Shown here one piece after another: positions 32,401-45,266 of a DNA stretch of 64,000 nt. The stretch spans positions 450,985-514,984 of the forward strand of contig KL647330.1 in assembly GCA_000727475.1 (NCBI GenBank), read 5' to 3'. Both the position numbers and the translations under genes were made by a program. Numbering within the stretch: position 1 is the first letter of the stretch; each line of letters starts with the position of its first letter. The notes below the pieces were generated by a model. The model worked only from the letters and a program-made list of their open reading frames with translations. It was not told the origin of the DNA and did not search any database. Origin of the DNA: Sarcocystis neurona. Taxonomy: Eukaryota; Apicomplexa; Conoidasida; Eucoccidiorida; Sarcocystidae.

Positions 32401-34688
32401 AAGTATATAATGGAAGTAGCACGAACAACCGTGGTGGCGTACGAGGAGAATTACTTGTCAGACTAAGCAAGTGTTGCTGTTCTTGCAGATCAGACGCTGA
32501 ATGCTGGCACTCTCGAAACTCCTGTGGACTGCAGCTTTATTTACAAGAATAGTCCGTCGGCTATATCGCGAGGACGTCATATGCAGCTGGTGGTCGCGCT
32601 GTCTCTTCCGCAGAAATTGACGTTTACCATGGAGACGAGGGAGCAATGGCAGGTCGAGACCAAACGTGGGGCTAGTTAGCAAGGGGAGAAGACGAGCTCT
32701 AAAGAAGTGATGAAGTAAACAAGTGATAACGCCAGCTAAGAACAAGTATGCTAAATCCTACTGGGCGAATCAGACGTGCAGCTTGCTGCGAGAAATTACC
32801 TGAATGTTCGGCGACTCGAAACACTAGTTATCATAAACTTCCTTCTCTCTTCTACTTCGGTGTAGCAAACAGGGGGCGGTGGAAAAACGGTAGATGTGAT
32901 TCGGGTGACTCGCCACGACGCGTCATCAAACGCGACAGTAAACGTACGCCACCAAAAGAATAGATCTCTTCTGTTCGCACAGAAGGGGCCAGTCAGTCAA
33001 TAGGGCGTCGTAGAGAAACTAACAGGATTTGTCCGCCTGTATACGTACACGTGTACACACATTGTGACAACGCGTCCAGTAGTCTCAGGATAAGACAAAC
33101 AATGGGTGAACTGACGGCCCAACTCCCTATGGTGAGGAATTCAAAAAACGCTTCCTTGCTCAGTCACGCAGTGCTGCCCACAATGGCGGCCCAGTGCGTC
33201 GATGTGTGGATATAGTGTACCATCTGTGAAAGACGCAGGATCAAATCCACGTGTGTACGTACGCAAGTGTATATCTCTACAAACACGACCATATATGTAT
33301 GTATCTATTATGGTTGCACTTTTAGGTGTCTGCGTACGAACACAGCCGTGGGCACAGTAGAGGAAAACACTATGCAACGATACTACTACCTGTAAGCATG
33401 TCACGCATACATATACATATGTATATATACAGATATATGCATAAATGGGGTCACTGAACACCCATTAACCAGGAAGGCTAAGACGAACACCGGCACTCTT
33501 GTCACAGGTGAGAGGCGTCACTCGCCTCTTCATGCTGCTCGGCTGCTGCCGGTGCTGTCCTCCTTGTTTGTGACTATCCTCCCTCCGACAATCGGCAGCG
33601 GCACATCTGTTACTTCTCTTCTCTCTGTGCATCTTGTTACCCGGACTTTTCGAGACGTCTTTCGCATTATCAACCATATCTTGCATGTACATATCGACTA
33701 CGTGTGTATATTCACACACAGACATACACGCGCAGACGCACAGACCCCAGAGGCAGACGTCCAAGTAGCGCGTGTATGTATATATGCACGGACACATAAG
33801 ATACATCGTACACGCTCCTGGCTCCGACACCACTTCTGCATGTTTTTTCACACAGCGAATACGCACGGCTCATGTTCAGACACCCGTCATACCCAGAGGT
33901 TCACACACATACGAAAACGAGATCGCGAGCAGCTGCTCGCTGCTTGAATCTGTCCCTCTGCGTGTCTATTTCTCCCATTCTTAATCTCTGTAAATGTCCA
34001 CTCGTTCACACACATGCACACAAAGGCACTCACAAGTCCAGGCATAGCCCCTCCTACACTGTCTCCGTGTCTCTGCCCGATGCCTCTTTTCCAACACCAT
34101 CTCTCCGACACTCCTGCGGAGTTAACTGCGGCTCTTCTTCCTGCTCTTGCGATGGGTGGTGCGTGTACTTCTTCCACAGCGTCTGCACCTCATGCTTCAG
34201 CTCCCTCCCCCTCCCGTTCCTCCTTCCCTCCTCGTCCTTTTTGCTCTCTTCTTATTCGTCTTATCCTCATTTTCCGCCTATAACTGAAGCTGCTGCCAAA
34301 CACACCGAGAAAATCGCTGCGTCCAGGCTTTCGCTTTCGTTCTGTGTAGGTCGAAAAGATATACTGCCCCTAATACAACTGTCACCTCCAGGCGCTTCGC
34401 ATCCCTGCGATCGCGTCTCCTTGCTTTGTGAATCTGTCCCTGCGGTGTACAGACACCGAAAGTGCTCAGGCATGCTCACGCTGCAGAAACGTACCCGAGG
34501 GGTCGCTGAACCCGTCGGCACGGCCCACAAATCTTGACTTCTTCGCTACAGCAACAAGAAATGTTGTTAAGAGCTGCACTTCCGCAGTGTCTTTTCAACC
34601 GAGAGAGGAAAATGAATAACGAGATTGTGGCGCATCCCCATACTTTCTCCCCTTTGGACGAAAGAGTTTAACGTTTGTGCGGATCCTG

Positions 34689-37600
34689 TCAGAGCATTTT
34701 CTTCAAAATTTCATACTCACATTCTTCTTCACTCTCCTCTTCTTCCTGCAACGTCTGCAGCAGCCGTCGCGCGGCTCTGCCTGCCTCCCTGCTTGTTGCT
34801 GCTGCCGTTGCTGCCTGCTGCCGTCCAGACGGACGGTTGCTGCTCCCGCTACAGCCGGATAAGGAAGTGAAATTCGAAGGATCGCTTTCATCCGTCTCGA
34901 ATTTGCAGAGGTGCTTGTAGAATCGCGCAGCTCCTTTATTGGCTTTTATTACTGTGCACATTAATTTTTCTATTTTCACTGGCTGCTGCAAGGTTTCCTC
35001 TTGCTTACGCGCTTCCTTCACTACCCCACAACGCTGTTGCTTCTTCTCTCCCGGAGCCTGACGCTTCAGTTGCGGTCCCTGCTTCTGTTTCTGCTTCTGC
35101 TGCCCCTTTCGCTGCTCAACCGGCGGCTGCTCCCCTTCCTGCTGCTGTTGCTGGTCCCCTTCCTCGTGCTGCGGCTGCTGCAGCACCTGCTGCTTCTCCT
35201 GGTGCTCCTTTTGCATTTGTCGGTTAAAGCCGCGGCATGCTAATTCGAGCAGTAGCATCAAGCGGCGTCCGATAGATAGGCGCTGGTAGGCTCGCTGCAA
35301 AGGCAGCAGCAGCATGACAGCAGGAGGACGGAGCAGCCGCAGTAGCAGCAACAAACGGGTAACAGAACCAGCAACACTCGTTGTCGCACAGCAGCAGCAG
35401 CTGCGGCAACAACAGCAGCACCACCAATATTACGAGCAAGAAAACAGACAGCAGCAGAACAAATAGCAGGAGGAGCAGCAGCGGCAGAAACCCTACCACT
35501 TATGAAGTTAGGATAGCAACAACGTTAGCAGGACCAACAGCCACAGTTGTAACAGCCGCAGCAGCAGCAGCAGCCACAGCAGCAGCAACCGCAGCAGCAG
35601 CAACCGCAGCAGCAGCAGCCGCAGCCGCAGCAGCCGCAGCAGTCCGCGACAGCAACGGGAGCAGTATCCAAGCAGGGCGGCGAGGCAGCAAGATCAACGG
35701 CAACGGTGTTCTGCTTGCAGTGGCAACAGCGGTCAAAATCGTAGAGCAGCAACAGCAGGAGCGGCAACGGCAATACCAGCAGTACCGTAGGACGGGCAGC
35801 AACAGCAGCAGCGGCGACGCAGCAACAACAGCAGCGTCAGTCACAGCCGCAGCGGCCCACCACGCCTTTTTCTTCTCTCTCTCTGTCTCTCTCTCTCTCT
35901 CTGCAGAGGTGCACCGGCAGACGCAGCCCATCCCAGCAGCACGGCTTCCGAACATTTCCTTGCTCTTCACAGTCATCTACTATACACTCAAGCAGGCGTC
36001 TATGCTCTCTCCACTTATGTATACATATGTGTGTACAGATTCGTCTACATTCGATACCTTGAATCTCGATACCTTACCCCACACGTCATACGCCTGGGCA
36101 ACTGCTTGTGTCCTACTTCCTCAAAACACTTCAGAAAACGTATGTGTGAACGTTAGACACACGTATGTACAGACATATATATATATATATATATGTATGT
36201 AGGTGGCTATATCTTATACATGCCCATATATACACATATATATGTATATATATACATGTGTGTGTATGTGTGGGCATACCTCAACCTGGAGTTCATAGAC
36301 ATAAGCAACAGCGTGACCTTCTTCCACTTCGAAGCGGAAGTGGAGAAATGCTGCGAGGCGCTCCGCAGGCACCTGCTCCAGGAAGTCGCTATCGTCAACT
36401 TCTGCAGAAACTGGGAACACGCACAACATCGCACAGCCCGAAGCAGCACAGTGCCCCACACACATATACAAATAAACATATATATATGCCGTAGCTATAT
36501 ATTATACCATACATGCATACATATGAATATATTTGTGATGTACATAACCAGAAAGTAGGGACACGCACAAAGCTCCGCAGTACGACGCAACGGAGCACTA
36601 CATATATATACAAATATATATATATATATATATGTATCGTAGTGATATATTAATCTGTACATACATACACATATATTAGACATATATGTATATACACATA
36701 TACATACATGTGTATTGTAGTCATATATTATTCCGTGTATATATATACACATCTATTCGCCTAATATATACATACATACATATGTATTGTAGTAATATAT
36801 TATTCTGTATATGTATACACATATATTAGACATATATACAAGGCGCAGTTATACGTTCTTGTGTACACACACATTTATATATATATGTATCGTAGGCAGA
36901 TATTATTTTGTACATACACATATATAGGAGATATTCACATTTTATATGTGTGTGTATGTTTTAGGCAGGCAGGTGACGTGTGTGTGAGGCATCTGTCGAA
37001 GTGCTTCAATTCCAGGAAAACACTGCGTTTCTACGTCCGTGGTTTTGCAAGTCCGACTCAGCTACCCACAGACATGTAGGCGCCCACGTATACAACTACC
37101 TACAAATATAAATATATATATATATATGGGGAGCGCGAGCAGCAGCAGCAGCAGGGAGAGGGGGACGAGGAGGAGAGCGCGAGGGACACAGCGAACAGAA
37201 GCGCGTTGGGGCGGAAGAGATGCGCGGAGGGGCAGATATTCCACGCGTGTGGCGCCTGGTGAGGCTTCTTCGAATACCCGGACACCGAAGCAAAAGTTTG
37301 GCTGCCCGCCTCGGCGTCCAACTCCTTGCGGATGTCTCCCAAACAGATACGTCTGTCAGCAAGTTTACCGACTGCAGCCCACACCCTGCGGCCCACACAA
37401 ATCTACAGCTGCGACGCGTACACATCTACAGCTCCTACTTCTCTATACGTTCTTGTTACATCCATATACATATATACATATATACGTATGCAAATATATA
37501 TATGGAAAACAATGTATAGAGAGGTGCCTATGCACAGGGCCATGCAGGAAAAGGTGTATGCGTCAATGTATGTGCATAACGGTCTATCTATCTATATGTC

Positions 37601-39656
37601 TCTCCCCCTCTCTCTCATATATATTCGCATCTACACACTTACATACACATAAGTATACATATAATACGTATTTACACAAATATATATATTTATATAACAA
37701 AGTGTATTGAGAGGTGCCTACGTAGAGGGCCACGCACGAGCGTGTGTGCACGTGTGTGTATATAGATCAGTATGTATATGGATACGTATAGACGTGTAAG
37801 GAGTGAGGAAGGAAGAAGCGATCGCGTAGTAGGAATTTCTCGAGGATTCTTCTACAGGAGGCGACGAGATATTTTCCACAGGAGCAGCAGCAGCAGCCGA
37901 GGCTTAACTTACTAGGAGGAGCAGCTCCCATCTTCGATTCTGCTGTGGCAGCATGCGTTTGGACGGGTAGCTGTCTGCTCGCGAGGTCAGAGCAGCAGTC
38001 CTTCTCGTTCCTTGCCGCTGCTGCTGCTGCAGCTGAGAAATTGCCTGCGGCTCCCTGTCGTGCTCCGTCGCCTGCTGCTGCGAGGGACGGAGTCGCCGCC
38101 GCTTCTGCGAGTGCTGCAGCGTTTGCTGCTGCGCCTGCTGCAGCTGCTCCTCCTGCAGCAGGAAGACCCGCTGCTGTTGCCCCTGCTGTTTCTTGTTGAT
38201 TTTTTGTTGATAGCGCTGCTGCTCCTGCTCCTGCCGCTCCTGTTGCATTTGCCTGGTGTCCAGCTGCTGTGGACTTCGCCGCCGAGAAGCTCTGCTGCTG
38301 CTGCTGTGGATCCGCGCCGCTGAAGACGAGCAGATAGCGTGCGTCTCTATGCTGCAGCTCCCTTCTCTTGCCTTCGTCGCTCCATCCTTTATTCAAGAAA
38401 TTGACGCTGTCGTACATTTCCTGCATATTTCTCTTTGTTAAAGAAAGCAGCGCTGCTGCAAGGGCGCTCTTCCTGTCAGACAGCAAATGACTCGTGGCGA
38501 CGCTGCTCTCGTACACGCAGAACTCACGCACCGCAGGGGCAGCAGCAGCAGCACCGCACTCATGAGCACCAGCAGCAGCTGAGCCAGCACACCGTTCTGT
38601 GCCAGCAGCAGTAGCAGGGGACGGAGAACGAGCAGCAGCAGCAGCTGGGCAAAGAACAGACGAAGCGATGCCCTCCCCCGCGACAACAGCAGCGGGAGCA
38701 GCTACGCTGCCCGTGCCAGCAGCAGCTGCTGCTGTTGCATGCAAAACAACGGAAGAGGACGAAGCAGCAGCAGCACCAGCAGCACGAGAGTCTTCGACAA
38801 CTGCGGCAGCAGCTGAGGCTGCCGTCTTCGGGGACCGTTGTCCACTTGTTATCTTCGTAGATGAGACAGACGTTGCTGCATCACCTGCTTCCTCAACATG
38901 CGGCTGCTTTGCTGCGGTGCTGCTGCTGCTGCTGTGTAACTGCAGCACCCGATTCCTGCATGCGTAATGCAAGAAGCTCCGAGTCGCCTTTGCCTTGCGG
39001 ATGGTGCGCTCAGCAGCCAACAGCTGCGCTTTCTTTCCTGTTGCCTGCTGCTGGGAGGTGGCAGTCGCAGCAGGCCCACCAGAGCAGGCCCGGGCTGCAG
39101 AAACAGCAGCAACAGCAGGGTCAGGGACTGCAGCATCGGCTGTCCCAGCAGCAGGGAAGAGCGCCAGAGGTCCGGCAGCGGGAGGAGCAGTAGTAGCAGC
39201 AGCGTCCACAGGAGGGGCAGGAGAAGTCGAGGCTGAGGCACACGCAGTATTCAGGCTTTGACGAGGAGAAGAACGCCTTGAAGCGGGGGAAGCGGGGGGC
39301 AACGCAGCAGCAGCAGGGGTTGCAGCAAACAAAGACAAATACGCGTCTTGCGTAGACTGGCCGATGTTTTTGCTCTTGGCGGTGTGGGCCGTCCTGCCGC
39401 TGCTGTTGCTGCCAACTGCGTTCTCACTGCTGCTGCCTTTGCTGCTTAACCCGCTGCTGCCGCTGGGCGGCCGTCTACCGCTGGGACAGCTGCCGCTACT
39501 GCTTTTGACTGAGTCTCTCTTGCTGCTGCCAGTGCTGCTGCTGTCGCTACCAAGCGGCCTCCTGCCGGCGCTGCTGCTACTGCGGCATTCTGCCGCCTCG
39601 CCAGCTGCGCGGCAGCTACTACCAGGATACAGAGCTGCAGCAACACTTGGCATCAT
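34689..39656 (-). CDS. NAA40: N-alpha-acetyltransferase 40 (NatD), three exons
   Basis: Exons 39656-37913, 36401-36280 and 35294-34689 join in phase (1744 + 122 + 606 nt, 823 aa), with donors GTAAGT and GTATGC and acceptors TTTCTGCAG and CTTTGCAG. NatD acetylates the N-termini of histones H4 and H2A using acetyl-CoA. Conserved blocks run in family order: LTKRNMQEMYDSVNFLNKGW and DEGKRRELQHRDARYLLVF (about residues 405-445); AAFLHFRFEVEEGHAVAYVY and ELQVE (exon 2); YQRLSIGRRLMLLLELA; then LMCTVIKANKGAARFYKHL, FETDESDPSNF and the C-terminal CEYEILKK. Known NatD enzymes are about 240 residues. The excess is a Ser/Ala-rich extension of about 390 residues and three internal low-complexity stretches: about 135, 80 (Gln-rich) and 40 residues. 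The acetyl-CoA loop reads Q-x-x-S-x-G, not the usual R/Q-x-x-G-x-G/A. The start is the first Met of the open frame and may be too far upstream. Confidence 0.92.
35500..35880. repeat. GCAGCAGCAGCC/CAG block in NatD intron 2
   Basis: GCA-GCC triplets dominate 35560-35645, and mixed CAG triplets extend to about 35870. A CT-dinucleotide run follows at 35873-35902. The plus strand reads as a long Ala run and the minus strand as Ala/Cys/Gly. It lies between NatD exons 3 and 2, so the 273-residue plus-strand frame over it is not supported as a gene. Confidence 0.8.
36405..36850. repeat. Tandem repeats around the NatD exon-2 acceptor
   Basis: GCAGAAACTGGGAACACGCACAAC (36404-36427), which contains the polypyrimidine region of the exon-2 acceptor, recurs as CCAGAAAGTAGGGACACGCACAAAG near 36550. 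Both are followed by GCAGC/ACGC...GCAC and TA-rich sequence. Downstream, a unit of about 72 bp (GTAGTAATATATTATTCTGTATATG...TTAGACATATAT) recurs at about 36636, 36716 and 36786. Confidence 0.7.
37130..37450. other. GC-rich island inside NatD intron 1
   Basis: About 320 bp of non-repetitive GC-rich sequence is flanked by TA microsatellite. Both strands are open; one minus frame reads VGKLADRRICLGDIRKELDA. The NatD protein is continuous without it, so it is not required as an exon. It could be an alternative exon, a nested gene, or non-coding. Confidence 0.3.
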
Positions 39657-42600
39657 TGCAGACTTTGTGAGCCAAGCAAAGAGAGAAGCGGGTCAAAAAC
39701 AGAAGGGAAAGCGGAAGTGTTGATAACAGGCAGAGACCAGTGACACAGAGAAATAAAGACAGGAGGGAAACAGTTAGATCCGCTGGCAGGGGCACGCGAG
39801 ACGTACGACTATATTACAAGAGGCCGAGTCGTCGGGTTTAAAGGGAACGCTGTAGGTATGGAAATGAAAAGTTTTTCTGCATTTCGCCATACGTGAGTTT
39901 TTCTCGTCAAAAACTTCCTCTGCTCACGTGCGTGTGCACGTTCGAGGCAGCTTTATTAGCCAAACAGATGCCCACACATTTGTAGCCGTACTCACATGTG
40001 TGTCTCCCTACGATTTTACAGACATATAGATGTATGGAAGCAGTTGTTGTACAAGACGTGTGCATCTCTTCTCAAAAGAGGGCTGGGAAGGAACGGACGG
40101 GAGGAACCGCGTACAAATAGACACAAATTGTCCAAAAGGGTGAGAAAGGGACTATTCATGGTAAGGGAATATTGAAAGAAACTAAAACAAGACCTGGTGC
40201 TGCTGCAGAGTTGCAGAAGGCGACATCGCTGCGTACCCAATTTAGTAGAAGATTTTGCCGGCGCAGAAGAGAAGGGGGAATGTAGCCGCAGAGTGTGTGT
40301 GCACAGAAAAGACGTACAAAGAGAGAAAAAGACTACGGGAAACAAACAGGCGCAAGGACCGCGGACGACAAGTGGGAGCGCAGCAGCGCAGACTGGCACA
40401 GCAAGCCACAAGTGAAGAGAAGACGCAAACGCACTGAGAGAAGTGAAAATCAGGATGGAAGGTGCGACAATCTAAAGTAGGAGACAATCAGTAGTGAGAA
40501 GAAAAAACGTACACGTGACTTGCACATTCGTGCACCACCGTAAATACACACAAGTAGGTGTATTGCCGAACAAACGCATGCACCACCCTACGGGTAAGTA
40601 CGTAAGGGTCGTGTCGGAAGCAAATTCAAACACGAAAAGAGAAGTCAGTGTTTTAAAATAGGAAAACTGGCGAGAACTTGACGGAAGGTACACACATGAC
40701 TGCACGTTGGGCGGTGTGCAAATACTCACTGCCTTCGAGCAGCCACACGGGAGGCCGTGTGCGGTCCGCTGGTCAACCTGCGGGAAAAAACAAGAAAAAG
40801 ACGAGCAACTTCGTTAACTGCTCGGCGCGCAAGAGAGGAGAGAATGTTGGAAAATCGCCTGGATGCAGTCACAGAGAAGTAAACTGTGTATAACGCAAAA
40901 TCAAGCGAATGTACTTGTGTACCGTATACCTTGTCCGCAAAGGCAGAGAGCGACGCGCAGCTGGCCGTTATCGGGCGCGTAGTGCTCGTTTTCTGGCGAG
41001 GCAAAAGAAGAAGCATTCGTGAAATAGGTAGACGGAACACAGAGGACAACACGAAGGGGCAGCGAACCGGTTTCCGACTTAGAACTGAGGGCGGCATTTA
41101 TCTAAGAAAGCAAAATACCAGGAGGGAGAAGCTGCAGAGGAGGGGGGTCGCACGTCAAGACACGAACTACTACTGTACCGGAAGGGTGTCCCGCTTCCTA
41201 GCCCTCACAAAATGTGCAAAGGCGGGAAGAACCGCACCAGCACCAGCGGAAGCAGCACAAGGTGGAGCAACAAAAGCAAGAGGAACAGTAGCGGCACCGT
41301 AGCAACAGCAGGAGCTTCAGAAGGACGACCAACAGCACCATGTTTAGCAGCACTGTGAACAGCAGGCACGCCACACAGAACGTCCACGAGAACAAGGGGC
41401 TGCCTCACCACCAGCAGCAACAGCAGTTTTCATCAACAGAACGGTAGTTAGGGAGTCTGACGCTCTGTGCCCTAGCCTTCAATAAGCCTGGGCTGCTCGC
41501 GAGGTTGCTGCTGTTGCTACTTGATTGCAAGGAGAACCCGTATCGGACTGTGTGAATTGCAACTGGTGAATCCAGAAGACCCCTGACGAAGACAAATATA
41601 TTACGTAAACTGAAACTATCAAATGTGCGCCTCTACATATGTATGTATACATACACACGAGAGAGGGGAGCTTCGATGCGTAGTTACGAAAGTGTAATTG
41701 CAAAGCTGGAGTGCTGTGTTTGGTTCTATCCATATAAGGAGGCGCTACAAGTATACGGCTCGCCCTGTGCGTACACGCGTGCCCTTACAGACGCATCGGT
41801 ACCGCGACAATAAAACGCTATCAGCGTACGTGCCCGTGTACGTAGAATAACGTGCACATACGTAAAGGCGTTCGTACCTGAAGAATGCCATCCACATTCA
41901 TGTGAGAACAGAGGCACACAGAAACCGGCTGCACATATATGTATGGGCATATGTGTGTAGACGCGTGCAAAGGTAAACATTCATTCATATGCATATATGT
42001 AACCTCCTGTAAATATGCGTGTTTTTCTGCCTACCTATCAATTTCTCTCTCTCTCTTTCTCTTTCTCTGTCTCTCTCTATATATATTGGGCCGTCTTGAG
42101 CACATCCGCGTCTGAGCCGGCGTGGTCTTGTCCAGCGAAGAACAAGTGTGAGTCTGCTGTACATGAGATGCCTACGACCTGTATACGAGGTGCATACGAT
42201 AGGCAGACGTGACATACATTAGGTCAGTGTGTTTTGTAGACTGAAGGGGTCTCAGTGTCCGAAAACAGGAGCGGTGCTTGAGAGAAATGTGGCCTCCTTT
42301 GGGAGTCAGCTGTAAAGTGGGGGGAGACGCAAAAATATCGACTAGTGGTGAAACGGTCAAGCTAACTGTGGTACTCGAGTGAACTGAGATGGGGAAAACG
42401 CATTAAACATTACTGCGTGTGTTGCCCTTGTTGAGGAAGTTGTTAGACATTTCCTGGTGGGCCGTTTGTTCTCTCTCGTTTCCCTCCATCGTTGTGCACG
42501 AGTCGGCGTGCAGGACTGGGACTTTTCGTGTGGACTGGGGATCTGCCCATGTGGCGAGACAGATTATAGACCCAAATAGATAGACGCTCCTGCTCATTGC

Positions 42601-43071
42601 CACCCGTCATAACACAAGCGTACTTCCACGTGTGAGTACGCCTGAGTGGGCTTCTGTGTACTGGGTGCATACAGACAGACATTTGCCAGATTTGTCTCCC
42701 CTTGTTTCATCCTCGAACACTCAAACTGCGAATCCTTTTTGTATGCACATATATTTCCCATATCTCTGTGGGTGGTGTATATAGATCCCCTCCTTTGTCG
42801 CACTTCTTCTATATCCATATGGATCAATTCCATACAGTACGTGTGTATGTAAACCGCTGCGTCTGCGCGTCTACTGAAGACCAGCGACAGCAGATGTGGG
42901 AGAATCCCTCTGTACGTCGGTAGAAACCTTCTGCACACACGGGACGCATCCGTGCTTACACATTGGTGCTGATGTTTGATCACGCGGTCGACTTGCGTGG
43001 TACTCTGCAGATGGGTGTGTACCTTCATGTATTCAGAGTGAAAGAATCACCTTGTACAAACAGCGCCTCAC
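39657..43071. other. Intergenic stretch upstream of the NatD gene
   Basis: This probably includes the NatD promoter and 5' UTR next to 39657. Short open frames on both strands (for example 40726-41097 minus, Arg/Ser-rich) have no recognisable domain. A short CAG-rich patch lies at 41235-41440 and a CT-rich run at 42040-42085. No RNA gene was recognised. Confidence 0.45.
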
Positions 43072-44640
43072 TCAAACGTGGTGCGCATTGACGGGCATGT
43101 TGTCTCCCGCCTTTCCGTCCTCCGAAGTGTAAAGTGGCAAGGCGAGCGAAAACCAGCACGCCCCGCTGTGGGCGTAGGTGGACCTGCCCCTCCTGAAAGC
43201 TTGCGCGTGTTCTTTGGCATTCTGCACCTTGTCGTACAGCAAAATCAAAGACGCCAGCAGCTACGAGCTTACACGTTTACATGTATGTGTCGCACGTGTG
43301 TGTATGTCTTTTTCGTCTTTGTGTACGTTCGTGTATGTGTGCACGCGTGTACGTACGTATGTACGTATGTATGTCTCTCTCAATATATATCCACACAAAT
43401 ATTTACGGTTATACGTATATACGTTTTCACGTGTTGTATGTTTATATGCTTGTACATCCTTGTGCTTGTATGCGTGTACGAAGGTATGTGTGTGTGCACA
43501 CGTGTGTGTATGCGCTCATAGGGATACACGCATCTATCTAGTAATACACATGTAAATGTATTACCATGTATACGCGCATTCGTGTATGCTTACGCGTGTG
43601 TGTCTGTGTTCAGGTGTAAGTGTACTACTTTACTGCTGCGTGTAAGAATACGTGGACGTAAATATGTATATATATACCTTTAATTTGGGTGATGTGTGCG
43701 CGCACGCATGTTTCACCTTGCTCTGCGTTACCGTTTCTTTGGTTCTGTGAGGTGCAGGAGAGCAAAATCTTTTCCTTATGTGTTCAAAAAGCAGACGTAA
43801 AACGGAAAGGTGTATGCGTCCGGTGGGCAACTGACGGTCAGCTGTACCACACACGTAACATTATATATATATATATGTGTACATACAAACATCTATATAT
43901 GTACGTATGCGTGCCCATACGTGACCGTATATATACACGTGTATAAATAATCGAACACATATTTCAAACTAGACAGATGAAGCAATGTATGAACACATAC
44001 GTTTGTATTTATCTCACGTGCTGGTTCTTCATAGGCTAACACCCCAGTCCCTTTCTTTGCGCACGTACTCCTAAGAGCGTCTTCATGACGTTGTCCGCGG
44101 TCCTACGCACAGGCGTAACGGACACTTCTTCTTCCCCCAAGTGGCGAGCACACTTACCCATACAACAACAGACCAGCGCAGGTGTACGAACTTCTCTGTA
44201 GGCCTATCCACATTTTTGGCAAGCATATATAAATATGCGTACATCGGCTTAAATTCACATTTTCTGCGGCACGCATGAAGACACCCGGAGGCTGCGTGCC
44301 ATATATATATATATGTATACATATGCATAGATATACGTGTATCTAAGTTCCCGGAAGATAGGCGTTACACGGACACGCATATAACTCTATACGAGTAAAT
44401 AACCGTATATCTTCTTCTCAACCTGCTGGCGCTAGTCGCCGCTGAGTTTCTTCGCCAATTCTTCGGAGGGCATTCGCCTGCCTTAAGAGTAGGGATGAAT
44501 TTCTCGACGACGAGGAGGCGTTCTGGTGTCCGTACACCCCAGCTCTCCCACGCGGACGCTGCGGTTGAGGAACCGTATGTCGGCGAGTAGACATTCGGAG
44601 AGATCCCCGGGTTGCTGATTTCTACATATTCACAGAGACG
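43072..44640 (-). CDS. Possible unrecognised gene, several candidate exons
   Basis: Three minus-strand pieces have non-repetitive, protein-like composition. About 44625-44400 reads EISNPGISPNVYSPTYGSST, then WGVRTPERLLVVEKFIPTLK and AGECPPKNWRR. About 44197-44149 (EKFVHLRWSVVVW) lies between a possible CCTACAG acceptor and a GTAAGT donor. 43260-43072 (LLASLILLYDKVQNAKEHAQ ... MPVNAHHV, then a stop) follows a CTCGTAG acceptor. I could not verify joining phases or recognise the family. It would start about 150 bp after the stop of the L3 gene on the same strand. Nearby sequence is AT/GT microsatellite, which makes these islands stand out. Confidence 0.33.
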
Positions 44641-44789
44641 AGTTCAGTGTATACACGCACATACATACATCTGTGTACCTTTGAGCCTCTGTACGCAAAG
44701 TTCCACATGCGCATACATTAATAAATACATATACATACATGTGTATACACAGGTAAAGAAAGCCTGCTGCGTTCTTCGATACGCTCGTA

Positions 44790-45235
44790 TCAGCCCTCTT
44801 TGTCGTATATGGGAATTTCAGGATAAAGGAAAGGATCTTCTTCGGTGTCTGGACACTGCAGAGTGACCGGGTAGGGCACGTCTGGCTGCGGAACGAAAGT
44901 GGGGTAATGAAGAGGTATATTTCTATTGTATTTGTAATGCGACTTTCCTCGTGCGTCGCTTATTTTGACGACGCTGCCCCGGTAGCCAGGAATGCACCCT
45001 GCAACACACACACCCATCAGCCTGTCGCATGCGTATACATATATGTATGTATATATCTACGTCTGTCAGTGTATTCAGATATAAAGAGAAATACATATGC
45101 ATGAATACACATATATAACCACACGTATATATTTATATGCCTATGTGCACATATGTGTGGTATATACGTATATCCATCTATCTCTCTATCTATATATATA
45201 TATATATATATGCACACACGTCTGTTATATACGTA

Positions 45236-45266
<31 letters not shown>

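Larger units (their letters stand above)
22018..34688. other. 12.6-kb repeat-poor stretch, no gene recognised
   Basis: Only short open frames with no recognisable domain. Somewhat protein-like examples are a minus-strand 79-residue frame at 23487-23726 (MEKPLAEQLQGAQHF...) and a plus-strand hydrophobic frame at 29271-29450. The stretch also holds an inverted repeat (22.70-23.09 kb), a degenerate ACY triplet tract (24.84-25.07 kb) and a duplicated unit (25.74-26.04 kb). From about 33.5 kb microsatellite returns. The last part includes the 3' flank of the NatD gene. Confidence 0.5.
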
